Assembly (NCBI RefSeq): GCF_003435815.1
Contig: NZ_QTUV01000005.1
Coordinates: forward strand, 2,501 to 66,500
Reading direction: 5' to 3'
DNA from: Dorea sp. AM10-31
Lineage (GTDB): Bacteria; Bacillota; Clostridia; Lachnospirales; Lachnospiraceae
Length of the DNA: 64,000 nt
Below, one piece after another: positions 25,564 to 35,650 of the stretch. The notes below the pieces were generated by a model, which did not search any database, was not told the origin of the DNA, and saw only the letters and a list, made by a program, of their open reading frames with translations. The position numbers and the translations under genes are program-made. Position 1 is the stretch's first letter, and the number at the start of each line of letters is the position of its first letter.

Positions 25564-27003
25564 TTAATAAGATTTTCCCCAATATGCCATCTGTTTTGCA
25601 GGTTTTCCACAATAGATACATTTATCGGAAATAAATTCTTCATCTTCAATCAGACATCTGGTTGCTGCTCCGCCTGTCAGATATTTTACTTCGCCTTCAC
25701 ATTCTGGATCTCCGCACCAGCAGGCTTTAACAAATCCACGATTTGCTTTGAACTTCTCTACCATTTCGTCCATTGTTGTTGCTGTGTCGATGTGGCTGTT
25801 CAGGAACTCTTCTGCGCGGTTGTACATATCCTGCTGTTCCTGTTCAAGGATTTCACGCAGTTTTACAGCAATCTCATCCAGAGATACAACGATCTTCTCA
25901 CGATTGTCACGACGTACAACCACAACCTGATTCTTCTCGATATCTTTTGGTCCAATCTCGATACGTGTCGGGATTCCGAGGATCTCCTGCTCAGAGAATT
26001 TCCATCCCGGGCTCTTGTCGGAATCATCAATCTTCACTCTGTATCCTGCTTTTTTCAGCTCATCAAACAGTGCATATGATCTGTCCAGAACGCCTTCTTT
26101 GTGCTGTGCGATCGGAATAACTCTACATTCTACCGGTGCAACATGCGGTGGTAATACAAGTCCGTCGTCATCACCGTGAACCATAATAAGTGCTCCGATA
26201 CTTCTTGTAGACCATCCCCATGATGTCTCATAAGCACTGTGTAATTCGTTATTTTTATCTACATATTTAATATCAAATGCATCCGGGAATCCACTTCCGA
26301 AGAAATGACTTGTCGCAGACTGAAGTGCTTTTCCGTCATGCATCAATGCTTCAATCGTATATGTGTCTTCTGCTCCTGCGAATTTCTCGTGTTCTGCCTT
26401 TCTTCCTGCTACAAATGGAATAGCCATTGTCTCTTTATAGCAATCCTTATAAACTTCCCACATCTGAATTGTTCTTTCTTCAGCTTCTTCATATGTTGCA
26501 TGAAGTGTATGGCCTTCCTGCCACAAGAATTCTCTGGAACGTAAGAACGGTCTTGTTGTCTTCTCCCAGCGCAGTACGGAGTTCCACTGGTTCCATACCT
26601 TCGGAAGATCTCTGTATGATTTTACTGTTTTTGCCCACAGGTCACAGAATAATGTCTCAGATGTCGGACGAATACATAATCTTTCCTGTAATCTCTCCAT
26701 TCCACCATGTGTTACCCATGCAACTTCCGGTGCAAATCCTTCTACGTGATCTGCTTCTTTCTCAAGAAGTTCTTCCGGAATCAGAACCGGCAGGTATACA
26801 TTCTCTACACCTGTTTCTTTAAAACGTCTGTCCAGATCTGACTGGATCAGTTCCCAGATCGCATAACCATTCGGTAAGTAGTTCATGCATCCTTTTACGC
26901 TGGAATAATCACAAAGATTTGCTTCACGTACAACGTCTGTGTACCACTGTGCGAAATCTTCGTCACGAGATGTGATATTTTTTACTAATTTTTCTTTTGC
27001 CAT
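25564..27003 (-). CDS. proS: Prolyl-tRNA synthetase, archaeal/eukaryote-like type
   Basis: 479 residues. Class II core with motif 2 (RWEKTTRPFLRSREFLWQEGH) and motif 3 (GWSTRSIGALIMVHGDD), no bacterial editing insertion, an anticodon-binding domain, and a C-terminal zinc-type domain with CWCGDPEC...CIYCGKP ending in Tyr, all typical of type 3 ProRS. AAAAGGAG precedes the ATG. A T-box leader lies about 440 nt upstream of the start, an unusually long distance that contains repeat R1. Confidence 0.95.
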   Translation of the reverse strand: MAKEKLVKNITSRDEDFAQWYTDVVREANLCDYSSVKGCMNYLPNGYAIWELIQSDLDRRFKETGVENVYLPVLIPEELLEKEADHVEGFAPEVAWVTHGGMERLQERLCIRPTSETLFCDLWAKTVKSYRDLPKVWNQWNSVLRWEKTTRPFLRSREFLWQEGHTLHATYEEAEERTIQMWEVYKDCYKETMAIPFVAGRKAEHEKFAGAEDTYTIEALMHDGKALQSATSHFFGSGFPDAFDIKYVDKNNELHSAYETSWGWSTRSIGALIMVHGDDDGLVLPPHVAPVECRVIPIAQHKEGVLDRSYALFDELKKAGYRVKIDDSDKSPGWKFSEQEILGIPTRIEIGPKDIEKNQVVVVRRDNREKIVVSLDEIAVKLREILEQEQQDMYNRAEEFLNSHIDTATTMDEMVEKFKANRGFVKACWCGDPECEGEVKYLTGGAATRCLIEDEEFISDKCIYCGKPAKQMAYWGKSY

Positions 27004-27343
27004 CTTTCTTTCTCCTTTTCTACTTTATTCTGGGAGCTCCTTTTATAAAGCCACAAATATAAATCCAACATTTTTACAGTGCCAGAAAAAAATATAATAT
27101 GCTTTGACACATGTCTTGCACCAGCCGCATTACGGAACGACTATAACACTCATTTAGCAAGCCCTGATGTGGAACATAGATCGTTTGCGAATCTGCTCAT
27201 AAATAAAATCACCTGGTACTCACTACGTTGTAAGCCTATAAGCGAAAAACATGGTGAAAGGTTTCGATTTCAACATCATCCTAATAAAACATCTACAGAA
27301 CCTGCCACTGACAATTTTCTCCGGTGGTCAGGACAATAATGAT
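27004..27343. other. Non-coding stretch between proS and repeat R1
   Basis: No gene is called; an 86-codon plus-strand frame (27079-27339) has no ribosome site or recognisable features. A segment near 27150-27200 (TTTAGCAA...GTGGAAC.TAGA) resembles the R2 sequence at 60080-60110. On the minus strand a poor TTGGAT/TATAAA pair with 15 nt spacing near 27050-27080 might serve proS. Confidence 0.35.
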
Positions 27344-27441
27344 AGCGATAGCATAAAACACGCTTTTCAAGTTTTATCCGCTGATTAGCGGTCGTCAAAT
27401 GTGATCATGCAAGCATGGTACATTTTCCTCGTCGCCATAAC
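27344..27441. repeat. Dispersed repeat R1, copy b
   Basis: About 98 nt related to 19593-19685: the CGCTGATTAGCG hairpin, the ATGCAAGCAT hairpin between AAATG and CATTT, and the CGTCGCCATAAC end. On the minus strand it starts 5 nt beyond the T-tract of the T-box terminator, between that terminator and proS. Confidence 0.7.
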
Positions 27442-27446
27442 ATAAT

Positions 27447-27733
27447 AAAAAACGCCGGACCTTTCAGCTCCCTAAAAAGGGACCGAAAAGCTCGGCGGTA
27501 CCACCCTAGTTAACTGCAACCCTTTTGCAGTTCTCTTCATTCATCATTAACGCTGACGGAAACGCTGTATTTTCATACAGTGGCTCCAAGACCGGTTCCA
27601 CAGTGCGCCTGCCAGACATCTTTCACCATTACGATGTCCTCTCTGCTGCCCGCTACCATGTACTAATTCTCTTCATCGCCATATTATTTATGGAATTGTT
27701 CATAATTTTAATCTATGGTTTTTCTTTTGTCAA
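27447..27733 (-). promoter_or_regulatory. T-box leader with promoter, upstream of proS
   Basis: On the minus strand a consensus promoter (TTGACA 27733-27728, 17 nt, TAAAAT 27710-27705) precedes a leader with a stem I AGAGA-type segment, the T-box sequence AGGGTGGTACCGCC (27507-27494), and a terminator hairpin ending in TTTTTT (27452-27447). Uncharged tRNA pairing at the T-box would form the antiterminator. CCG at 27595-27593, after AA in a GGAACCGGTC context, is a plausible proline specifier. proS is the first gene downstream. Confidence 0.85.
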
Positions 27734-28120
27734 GCAACAAACATGATTATTTTTCGCTCCTAAATTGAAAATTTAAACTCCACTCTTAATCTCCATGATG
27801 GATCTTACTCCTGCATAAGTAGAATTTAACCTTGCAAGCTCTAAATTCACATATGTAAAACACTTAACACAAAATAAATCATTCTATCAAGGCTCTACTC
27901 TATATTTTGCATATGCACAACAAATTACAATGTAGAAATTCAATAAAAGTCACAACTTTTAAAGTATGAGTGGAATTTAGTTCCGCACTGGAATTTACTT
28001 TTTCAAGTTAGCCTCCTGCATTCGTATTTCCCTGCAAGCCCGCTATAATTTATTTGCATATTCCATAGCTCTGTGCTTAAATAAAAAAGAAATCCAGATT
28101 TCTGACAGGAGGAAATCATT
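27734..28120. other. AT-rich gap upstream of the RluA-type gene, with probable promoter
   Basis: No gene. A plus-strand promoter candidate is TTCGTA (28021-28026), 17 nt, TATAAT (28044-28049). Between 27785 and 28010 there are scattered imperfect inverted and direct repeats (GAATTTA.., CTCCACTC/GAGTGGAA) that may be remains of an old element, but nothing identifiable. Confidence 0.4.
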
Positions 28121-28121
28121 C

Positions 28122-28967
28122 ATGCAGAATCATATTCAAAAAAATTACAGAAAAAATAATTCTACTTTAAATATTTTATTCGAGGATTCCGATATTATCG
28201 TATGTGAAAAACCGCACGGCACAGCAACGCAGAGCCGCCGTATTAGTTCGCCTGATATGGTAAATCTGATCAAACGCCACATTTATGAAACATCTTCTGA
28301 TAAAAGCGAGCCATATCTCGCAGTAATACACAGACTGGACCAGCCAGTCCGCGGTATTCTTGTCTTTGCCAAAACACCTGCTGCCGCAAAAGATTTAAAC
28401 CGCCAGCTTCAGAATGGTGATTTTGGAAAATATTATCTTGCCCTGACAAACGGAATTCCGTCTGACACTTCTGGAACACTGGAAAATTATTTGTATAAAA
28501 ATCCGCAGACTAACACTGCGTCTGTCTGTGATGCAAAAAAGAAAGGCGCAAAAAAAGCTCGCCTCTTCTACGAAATCCATAATGAGTTACGAGATTTTTT
28601 CACAGATACTTCCCGTTCCACTCCAGATACTATCAACACAAATTCCGAAGATATTTTTTTCAGTAAAAATCCCGTAAACACCGGGGATGAGCATGCTTCA
28701 GACATCCAGGATATTTTTTCAAGCAGCACCTCTGTGGACAACGGGCAGTCCACGAAGACACTTCTCAAAATCCATCTGGACACCGGACGCTTTCACCAGA
28801 TCCGCTGCCAGCTCGCTGCTATCGGATGCCCGATCGTCGGCGACACAAAATACAATCCAGGCTGCCGTGCAAAAAAAGGATGGCAGACATTATGTCTGTG
28901 TGCATATAAACTTGAATTTACACATCCTGTCACACATAAAAAAATGCATTTTTCTTTACTAGCCTGA
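28122..28967 (+). CDS. RluA-family pseudouridine synthase
   Basis: 281 residues. The catalytic motif HRLDQPVRGILVFAKT carries the nucleophile Asp; the fold starts ILFEDSDIIVCEKPHG and ends with GRFHQIRCQLAAIGCPIVGD. There is no S4 domain. A poorly conserved, Ser/Thr/Asp-rich stretch of about 50 residues (about 160-210) is inserted before the LLKIHLDTGR strand. The RNA target cannot be told from sequence. An AGGAGG lies upstream of the ATG. Confidence 0.85.
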   Translation: MQNHIQKNYRKNNSTLNILFEDSDIIVCEKPHGTATQSRRISSPDMVNLIKRHIYETSSDKSEPYLAVIHRLDQPVRGILVFAKTPAAAKDLNRQLQNGDFGKYYLALTNGIPSDTSGTLENYLYKNPQTNTASVCDAKKKGAKKARLFYEIHNELRDFFTDTSRSTPDTINTNSEDIFFSKNPVNTGDEHASDIQDIFSSSTSVDNGQSTKTLLKIHLDTGRFHQIRCQLAAIGCPIVGDTKYNPGCRAKKGWQTLCLCAYKLEFTHPVTHKKMHFSLLA

Positions 28968-29076
28968 TTTTGATGACCAACCCGATATGAGCATACTTCT
29001 AAATACTATGACATCTGCAACAAAACGGGCAGTCGCGCTAAAGTGCGATGATTCTTTCTCTTTTACAAGAAAAATT

Positions 29077-29114
29077 TTAAGGACGGAAGAGATGCATTTC
29101 TTCCGTCCTTAAAC
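29077..29114. terminator. Bidirectional terminator between the RluA-type gene and spoVG
   Basis: A 14 bp perfect stem (TTTAAGGACGGAAG / CTTCCGTCCTTAAA) with a 10 nt loop between convergent genes; A- and T-rich on both sides. Confidence 0.8.
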
Positions 29115-29147
29115 ATTTCATTTCTTAATCAGTTTATATGATAGCGG

Positions 29148-29423
29148 CTACGCTTCCATAACTTCTTTACTCATTGCTTCTTCATACTTGCTAAGAATAA
29201 TATTCTGGATACGCTCTCTCGTTCCGGAATTGATCGGATGCGCAATATCACGGTACTCTCCGTCCAATGACTTCTTGCTTGGCATATCAATGAAAAGTCC
29301 CTTCTCGCCTTCAATCACTTTGATATCATGAATGACAAATTCTTCATCCATTGTGATCGAGACAACCGCCTTTAATTTGCCCTCCTTTGCTACCTTTCTC
29401 ACTCGTACATCTGTAATCTGCAT
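29148..29423 (-). CDS. spoVG: Septation/sporulation regulator SpoVG
   Basis: 91 residues, starting [11 protein letters not shown] and containing the conserved [20 protein letters not shown] segment. SpoVG is a small nucleic-acid-binding regulator involved in sporulation, division and surface properties. It follows glgD by 42 nt on the same strand and may share its transcript. Confidence 0.96.
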   Translation of the reverse strand: MQITDVRVRKVAKEGKLKAVVSITMDEEFVIHDIKVIEGEKGLFIDMPSKKSLDGEYRDIAHPINSGTRERIQNIILSKYEEAMSKEVMEA

Positions 29424-29465
29424 TTGTTCTAGCCCCTTTCTTTCAGCCGTTGTACTGTAATCTTT

Positions 29466-30584
29466 CTACAGCACATACCTCTCGTTCTTTTCGATGACCA
29501 CTTTCACACCATCTTCCCCTACATGCCTTGTGTTCGCTCTGATGGTGTTACGACTTTCTACAATACAGTTTTCAATATAAGTATTGTCCCCAAGATAAAC
29601 ATCATTCAGAATGATAGAATTTTTAATTACACAATTATTTCCGACGAATGTCTTCTTAAATAATATAGAATTTTCGACGGTACCATTGATAATACTTCCA
29701 CTTGCAATCAGACTGTTCTTTACAACCGCACCCGGATTATACTTTGCAGGCGGCAGGTCGCTTACCTTTGAATATACATCTGGCTGTTCCTTGAAGAAGT
29801 AGTTTCTTACCTCCGGTTTCAGGAAATCCATATTCGTCCGATAATATGCATCCACGGTCGAAATACTGTTCCAGTAGTCTTTTATTTTATAACCATATAT
29901 TTTCTTCAGATTCTTGTATCTGATGAGAATATCGGTCACAAAATCATGTCTGTCCTCTTCCGCACAGTGCTCGATCATATCGATCAGATGTCTTCTCCTG
30001 ATCACATAAATCCCGGTGGAAATAGTGTTGGACTTAGCCACCATCGGCTTCTCTTCAAATTCTTCCACGCGCATCGTATCATTCATCTTCAATGTTCCAA
30101 ACCGGCTCGCATCCTCTCCTGGAGCAAGTTCTTTACACACGATCGTAATGTCTGCGCGTTTTGCTATATGATATTCCAGAACCTTGTTATAGTCCATCTT
30201 ATACACCGCATCGCCGGATGTAATGATAACGTAAGGTTCGTGGCATCTCTTCAAAAAATCAAGATTCTGGTAAATCGCATCTGCGGTTCCTCTGTACCAG
30301 TATCCGTTATCTGCTGTGATTGTCGGGGTAAATACATAAAGTCCGCCCTGTTTTCTTCCGAAATCCCACCACTTGGAGGAATTCAGATGTTCATTCAACG
30401 AACGGGCATTATATTGTGTTAAAACTGCCACTTTCTGAATATGTGAGTTGGACATATTACTGAGTGCAAAATCAATCGCCCGGTAACTTCCTGCGATCGG
30501 CATTGCTGCTACTGCACGTTTCTGTGTAAGTTCTTTCATCTTATAACTGTTGCCACCCGCTAGAATAATTCCTACTGCTCTCAT
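29466..30584 (-). CDS. glgD: GlgD, regulatory ADP-glucose pyrophosphorylase paralogue
   Basis: 372 residues of the nucleotidyltransferase plus left-handed beta-helix family. It matches the GlgD type: [20 protein letters not shown], where the G-x-G-x-R loop of active GlgC enzymes is changed, implying a non-catalytic partner that modulates GlgC. It starts within the glgC stop (ATGA overlap), so the two subunits are translated together. Glycogen synthesis. Confidence 0.92.
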   Translation of the reverse strand: MRAVGIILAGGNSYKMKELTQKRAVAAMPIAGSYRAIDFALSNMSNSHIQKVAVLTQYNARSLNEHLNSSKWWDFGRKQGGLYVFTPTITADNGYWYRGTADAIYQNLDFLKRCHEPYVIITSGDAVYKMDYNKVLEYHIAKRADITIVCKELAPGEDASRFGTLKMNDTMRVEEFEEKPMVAKSNTISTGIYVIRRRHLIDMIEHCAEEDRHDFVTDILIRYKNLKKIYGYKIKDYWNSISTVDAYYRTNMDFLKPEVRNYFFKEQPDVYSKVSDLPPAKYNPGAVVKNSLIASGSIINGTVENSILFKKTFVGNNCVIKNSIILNDVYLGDNTYIENCIVESRNTIRANTRHVGEDGVKVVIEKNERYVL

Positions 30585-31855
30585 ACCCGTTCACCTGCCT
30601 TTATCAAAGTCTCTCCGCTGTCCAGTACGCCATCCGGGTAATCCTCTGCCGTTGTCTTACCACTGATCGCAGTATTTTTTCCAATCTGTACTTTTTCCGG
30701 GATTACCGAATTCTCTCCAATCGTTACCAGTCCAAAAGAATATACGGACGGTTTCAGGCGGTTCGGTACATCTCTTCCGATTCCCATTACAACTTCATCA
30801 CCGATTTTACAGTTCTCTGCGATAATCGCCTTGTCCACAACACAGTTTTTGCCGATTACTGCATCCTTCATAATGATAGAATCTCTCACAACGGTTCCTT
30901 CTCCTATCACAACACCAGATCCGATAACACTATTGTGAACTTCACCGTAAATTTCTGATCCATTACCGATAATGCATCTGTCGATCACTGCCTGTTCGGA
31001 AATATACTGCGGCGGCAGGATGCCACTGTTTGTATAAATCTTCCAGAACTCTTCATAAAGATTGAACTCTGGAATGATATCGATCAGTTCCATATTCGCT
31101 TCCCAGTAAGAACCAAGCGTTCCTACGTCTTTCCAGTAACCATTGTACTCGTAAGCAAATAAGCGTTCACCTTTTCTGTGACAATATGGAATAATATGTT
31201 TACCAAAATCACATCCAGACTCATCTCTCATCGTATGCAATGCTTCTTTGAGCACCGGCCAACTGAATATGTAAATTCCCATAGATGCGAGATTACTCTT
31301 CGGCTTCTCTGGTTTTTCCTGAAATTCTGTGATCCTTCCATCATCATCTGTGATCACGATTCCAAATCGGCTTGCCTCTTCCATCGGCACCGGCATCGCT
31401 GCGATCGTCACATCCGCATTATTCGCTTTGTGATAATCCAGCATAACTTCATAGTCCATCTTATAGATATGATCTCCGGATAAGATCAGTACATAATCCG
31501 GATGAAAAGTCTCTATGTAATCAATATTCTGATAAATTGCATTCGCAGTTCCGGTATACCATTCACTGCTCGTGCTCTTCTCATATGGTGGTAAAATCGT
31601 TACTCCACCATAATTTCTGTCCAGATCCCACGGAATTCCGATTCCGATATGAGCATTCAATCGAAGCGGTTGATACTGTGTCAGTACTCCCACGGTGTCA
31701 ATTCCAGAATTAATGCAGTTACTCAGAGGAAAATCAATAATCCGGTACTTTCCTCCGAAAGCTACTGCAGGTTTTGCAACTTTAGCAGTTAGGACTCCAA
31801 GTCTGCTGCCTTGTCCGCCTGCCAGAAGCATTGCTATCATTTCCTTCTTTCTCAT
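30581..31855 (-). CDS. glgC: Glucose-1-phosphate adenylyltransferase
   Basis: 424 residues. The catalytic loop [15 protein letters not shown], the [10 protein letters not shown] metal site and the [12 protein letters not shown] region are intact, followed by a left-handed beta-helix of hexapeptide repeats. It makes ADP-glucose for glycogen. It is first in glgC-glgD with a TTCACG-17-TATAAT promoter. No glycogen synthase or branching gene is within the window. Confidence 0.95.
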   Translation of the reverse strand: MRKKEMIAMLLAGGQGSRLGVLTAKVAKPAVAFGGKYRIIDFPLSNCINSGIDTVGVLTQYQPLRLNAHIGIGIPWDLDRNYGGVTILPPYEKSTSSEWYTGTANAIYQNIDYIETFHPDYVLILSGDHIYKMDYEVMLDYHKANNADVTIAAMPVPMEEASRFGIVITDDDGRITEFQEKPEKPKSNLASMGIYIFSWPVLKEALHTMRDESGCDFGKHIIPYCHRKGERLFAYEYNGYWKDVGTLGSYWEANMELIDIIPEFNLYEEFWKIYTNSGILPPQYISEQAVIDRCIIGNGSEIYGEVHNSVIGSGVVIGEGTVVRDSIIMKDAVIGKNCVVDKAIIAENCKIGDEVVMGIGRDVPNRLKPSVYSFGLVTIGENSVIPEKVQIGKNTAISGKTTAEDYPDGVLDSGETLIKAGERV

Positions 31856-31887
31856 GTCATCACCCCTTCACAGTCGTTTATTATCTT

Positions 31888-31916
31888 ATTATAGCATATA
31901 TTTATCCTTTCGTGAA
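31888..31916 (-). promoter_or_regulatory. Promoter of glgC-glgD
   Basis: TTCACG (31916-31911), 17 nt, TATAAT (31893-31888), the latter with an upstream TGC (extended -10), 33 nt before glgC. Confidence 0.65.
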
Positions 31917-31981
31917 CATTTTTCACAATTTTAGTAAACGTTTCGTGACCTTTTTATGAAAATATACCAAGAAATTTTAGG

Positions 31982-32010
31982 TTGGTTTTTTTGCCAGATA
32001 TGTTTATAAT
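31982..32010 (+). promoter_or_regulatory. Promoter of murC
   Basis: TTGGTT (31982-31987), 17 nt, TATAAT (32005-32010). A small TCCGGC/GCCGGA hairpin follows in the leader near 32044-32061. Confidence 0.65.
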
Positions 32011-32085
32011 AATATGATAGAAGTAAGTAAATTATGAACACTTTCCGGCAACCCGCCGGAGCATTAAAACTAAGGATGGTAGCTT

Positions 32086-33462
32086 ATGTATAAAATCAAT
32101 TTTGAACAACCGGTACACGTACACTTCATTGGAATTGGCGGAATCAGCATGAGTGGTCTGGCAGAAGTTCTTTTGGAAGAACATTTCACAATCTCCGGAT
32201 CAGATAACAAACGTTCTCCGCTTACAGAACAGCTTGAGAAAGCCGGCGTCACTATTTTTTACGGACAGAAAGCTTCTAATATAATAGAAGGAATTGATGT
32301 TGTTGTTTACACGGCAGCAATTCATGAAGACAACGAGGAATATCAGGCAGCAGTCCAGAAAGGACTTCCTATGCTGAGCCGTGCCGAACTCCTCGGACAG
32401 TTAATGACTAATTATGATACTCCGATCGCTGTATCCGGAACCCATGGCAAGACAACAACAACTTCCATGCTTTCCCACATTCTTTTAAGTGCCGAGATGG
32501 ATCCAACGATTTCTGTCGGCGGTATTTTAAAAGCCATCGGTGGTAATATCCGCGTCGGTAATTCCGAAATCTTCCTTACAGAAGCATGCGAATACACGAA
32601 CAGTTTCCTGCATTTCTTCCCGAAGATTGGAGTTATTTTGAACATTGATGAGGATCATCTGGATTTCTTCAAAGACCTTGCGGATATCCGTCACTCTTTC
32701 CGCAAGTTTGCTGAGCTATTGCCGGCAGACGGCACACTTGTTATTAATGGTGAGATTCCGGAGCTTCACGAGATCACAGACGGGCTTGCATGCCGTGTTG
32801 TAACTTATGGTCCGGACAGTTCTTATGACTACAGTGCAACAAATATTCTTCACGACCAGATCGGAGAGGCTTCTTTCGATTTCGTGAAAAATGGAGAGTT
32901 TGTAACAAGAATCGCACTCTCTGTCAACGGAGATCACAACGTATCTAACGCACTGGCAGCACTTGCTGTGGCTGATATTCTGAAAATCGATCCGAAGACG
33001 GCCGGACAGGGACTGAAAGATTTCCACGGTACAAACCGCAGATTTGAATACAAAGGTGAATTTGACGGCGTCACTGTCATTGATGATTATGCACATCATC
33101 CGACAGAGATCACTGCTTCCCTGACTGCTGCAAAACATTATCCACACCGTGAGATCTGGTGTATTTTCCAGCCTCACACTTATACACGTACCAAGGCTCT
33201 CTTCCCGGAATTTGCTGAAGCATTATCTCATACGGATCATGTGATCCTTGCAGATATTTATGCCGCAAGAGAGACAGACACACTCGGCATCTCTTCCAAA
33301 GACCTTGCAGACGCAATCGCTGAAAAAGGTGCAGATGTATATTATTTTCCTTCTTTTGAAGAGATCGAAAACTTCTGTCGCGAACATTGTCAAAAGGGTG
33401 ATGTGTTGATAACTATGGGAGCCGGAGACGTTGTAAACATTGGGGAAACGCTCGTTAAGTAA
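32086..33462 (+). CDS. murC: UDP-N-acetylmuramate--L-alanine ligase
   Basis: 458 residues. The Mur ligase signature is complete: HFIGIGGISMSGLAE in the N-terminal UDP-binding domain, the ATP loop GTHGKTTTTSM, TEACEYTNSFL, and DDYAHHPTEI at the start of the C-terminal domain. It adds L-alanine to UDP-MurNAc in peptidoglycan precursor synthesis. It stands alone with its own promoter; two DnaA boxes follow its stop. Confidence 0.97.
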   Translation: MYKINFEQPVHVHFIGIGGISMSGLAEVLLEEHFTISGSDNKRSPLTEQLEKAGVTIFYGQKASNIIEGIDVVVYTAAIHEDNEEYQAAVQKGLPMLSRAELLGQLMTNYDTPIAVSGTHGKTTTTSMLSHILLSAEMDPTISVGGILKAIGGNIRVGNSEIFLTEACEYTNSFLHFFPKIGVILNIDEDHLDFFKDLADIRHSFRKFAELLPADGTLVINGEIPELHEITDGLACRVVTYGPDSSYDYSATNILHDQIGEASFDFVKNGEFVTRIALSVNGDHNVSNALAALAVADILKIDPKTAGQGLKDFHGTNRRFEYKGEFDGVTVIDDYAHHPTEITASLTAAKHYPHREIWCIFQPHTYTRTKALFPEFAEALSHTDHVILADIYAARETDTLGISSKDLADAIAEKGADVYYFPSFEEIENFCREHCQKGDVLITMGAGDVVNIGETLVK

Positions 33463-33465
33463 GAG

Positions 33466-33497
33466 TTATCCACATTTTCCACAGGATTTTATCCACA
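33466..33497 (+). promoter_or_regulatory. Pair of perfect DnaA boxes upstream of the dnaD operon
   Basis: TTATCCACA at 33466-33474 and again at 33489-33497, same orientation, 23 bp apart, between murC and the dnaD promoter. Such boxes could let DnaA regulate the replication-initiation genes downstream; this is inference. Confidence 0.5.
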
Positions 33498-33549
33498 AAA
33501 AACCTGATTTTTGGCTTAAAAATTTCTTTTTTGCCCGGTCAACTGATGT

Positions 33550-33555
33550 TATAAT
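33550..33555 (+). promoter_or_regulatory. Extended -10 promoter of the dnaD-dnaI operon
   Basis: TGT followed by TATAAT (TGTTATAAT), 45 nt before the start; no convincing -35. Confidence 0.5.
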
Positions 33556-33600
33556 GATCCTGCAACATTTGAAAGACATTAGGAGGCTCATCAGGCGGGT

Positions 33601-34602
33601 ATGAAAACACTGACTTTAACAAATCAGGCAAAAAAAACAGTTACGGTTCTGGAGAACGAATTCATTGACCGGTATATGCCAAAAGCAAATGGAGAATATG
33701 TAAAAGTTTATCTTATGCTTCTTCGCCACCTGGACGAGTCTGCCTCTTTGCCGGCTCCGTCCAGACTGGCTGATCTTTTAGAGTGTACGGAGAAAGATAT
33801 TTTACGCGCTTTCAAATACTGGGAAGGTCAGGGACTTCTCGAATACAAAGAAGAAGCTCCGGACCGTTCTTTACAAGCTGAAGTTTCTCCATTAGAAGCT
33901 TCGCTGACTGTTGCTCCGGTTTCGGACACGGACAAGTCTGTGAACACCAGAAAGCATGATAACCGCAAGGAATTTAAAGAATTACTTTTTGTAGCTGAAC
34001 AGTATCTTGGCAAGACTTTATCTGCTACAGATATTAATGCGATTACATATTTTTATGAGACATTACAGATGTCAGCTGATTTGATCGAGTATCTAATCGA
34101 ATATTGTGTTGAAAACGGACATAAGAGTATCCATTACATCCAGAAAGTTGCTTTATCCTGGCACAGTCAGGATATCCGCACTGCAGAACAGGCAAAGACC
34201 AATTCTGTTCTTTATAACAAGAACTGCTATTCTATTCTGAATGCTTACGGAATCAAAGGACGTGCTCCTGCAGCATCTGAGATCGCATATATCCGCAAGT
34301 GGCACGAAGAATATGCTTTTTCTCTGGAAATCATTCTGGAAGCATGTGACCGAACCATGAATATGATCCATCAGCCGAATTTTGAATATACAGATTCTAT
34401 TCTGAAGAACTGGTATAAGAAAAACGTCCACACTTTAGAAGACGTCTCTGTTCTGGATGCCGCATTTACACGTGCGAAAGCAGACAAAGCCAGACAGCAG
34501 ACAACGCAGCCTTCCAAACCTTCCGGAAGGAATAAGTTTAACAATTTTGAAAACCGCTCTTATGACATGAACGATCTGGAGCGCAGACTGATACAGCAAT
34601 AA
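33601..34602 (+). CDS. DnaD-domain replication initiation protein
   Basis: 333 residues. An N-terminal winged-helix region (about 15-80) precedes a linker and one or two DnaD/DnaB-type helical domains (about 120-200 and 210-280; the YxxxIxxWH-like and ILKNWYKK segments). Such proteins help DnaA and the helicase loader assemble the replisome in Firmicutes. The only strong ribosome site, AGGAGG, lies 15 nt before the ATG, unusually far. The next gene encodes the helicase loader. Confidence 0.85.
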   Translation: MKTLTLTNQAKKTVTVLENEFIDRYMPKANGEYVKVYLMLLRHLDESASLPAPSRLADLLECTEKDILRAFKYWEGQGLLEYKEEAPDRSLQAEVSPLEASLTVAPVSDTDKSVNTRKHDNRKEFKELLFVAEQYLGKTLSATDINAITYFYETLQMSADLIEYLIEYCVENGHKSIHYIQKVALSWHSQDIRTAEQAKTNSVLYNKNCYSILNAYGIKGRAPAASEIAYIRKWHEEYAFSLEIILEACDRTMNMIHQPNFEYTDSILKNWYKKNVHTLEDVSVLDAAFTRAKADKARQQTTQPSKPSGRNKFNNFENRSYDMNDLERRLIQQ

Positions 34603-34624
34603 GCAGACAAGGGAGATTTTCTTT

Positions 34625-35650
34625 ATGGCACTTTCAAATTCACAGTACAATGAACTGATGCGCATCTATGAGCAGCGCCAGCTGGACGCCGTCCATCAGG
34701 TACAAGAGCGCTATGAACGCGTCACACAGGCGATCCCTGAGTTTGCAGAAATAGATAACGCCATCTCTTCTGCCAGTATCCGGCAGGCGAGACTTCTGTT
34801 AAATGGCGAGACTTCTGCTCTGGCAGATTTAAAACAAGAGATACATACCTTATCTGCCCGCAAGAAAGAATTACTCAAATCACATGGATATCCGGCACAT
34901 TATCTGGAGCCGCATTATCTCTGCCCGGACTGCAAAGACACGGGCTATATCGGAACGAATAAATGCCACTGCTTCAAAAAAGCAATTGTGGATTTATTAT
35001 ATACACAGTCAAACTTGCAGGAGATTTTAAAATCCGAGAATTTTTCTACACTTTCTCTGGATTATTACTCACGCAACCACATAGATCCGGTAACAGGACG
35101 ATCCTCTCTGGATTCTATGAAGACTGCTCTACATGCATGTCATGAATTTGTAGATACATTTTCCACGGATTTTCGGAACATACTATTATATGGAGACACC
35201 GGTGTCGGCAAGACATTTCTGTCAAACTGTATTGCCAAAGAGCTGATAGATGCTGCTTATTCTGTCATCTACTTTTCTTCCAAGCATTTTTTTGATATAC
35301 TTGCTGAGAATACGTTTGGCAAAAAGGATTCAGATTCTTACGATGAGGAATCCCCGGACACCAATTACATTTACAACTGTGATCTTCTGATCATTGACGA
35401 TCTCGGCACAGAGATGGCAAATGGTTTTACATCTTCCCAGTTGTTTGCGTGTCTGAACGAACGTATTTTACGCCGGAAATCTACGATTATTTCTACGAAT
35501 CTGGCATTAGATGATATCAAAAACATCTATTCAGAAAGAATTTTCTCCCGGCTCAGTAGCAGTTATACAATGCTTCGTCTGACCGGAGATGATATTCGCA
35601 TCCAAAAAAAATTATTAAACCTAGGAGGTACAAAAGATGTTACGTCGTAA
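34625..35650 (+). CDS. DnaI/DnaC-like helicase loader ATPase
   Basis: 341 residues. A helical N-terminal region, a four-cysteine zinc module (CPDCKDTG...KCHC, about 99-116), then an AAA+ domain with Walker A YGDTGVGKT and Walker B LLIIDDLG. This is the organisation of Bacillus DnaI, which loads the replicative helicase DnaC. It is co-transcribed with the DnaD-domain gene and overlaps the next gene by 14 nt. Confidence 0.9.
   Translation: MALSNSQYNELMRIYEQRQLDAVHQVQERYERVTQAIPEFAEIDNAISSASIRQARLLLNGETSALADLKQEIHTLSARKKELLKSHGYPAHYLEPHYLCPDCKDTGYIGTNKCHCFKKAIVDLLYTQSNLQEILKSENFSTLSLDYYSRNHIDPVTGRSSLDSMKTALHACHEFVDTFSTDFRNILLYGDTGVGKTFLSNCIAKELIDAAYSVIYFSSKHFFDILAENTFGKKDSDSYDEESPDTNYIYNCDLLIIDDLGTEMANGFTSSQLFACLNERILRRKSTIISTNLALDDIKNIYSERIFSRLSSSYTMLRLTGDDIRIQKKLLNLGGTKDVTS

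Noticed and set aside
27079..27339. 86-codon plus-strand ORF upstream of repeat R1
   Set aside because: No ribosome site or family resemblance; lies in the leader interval of proS and partly in repeat-like sequence.
27661..27690. Possible fourth R1 fragment (CATCGCCATA)
   Set aside because: It is explained by the 5' side of T-box stem I; the similarity is short.
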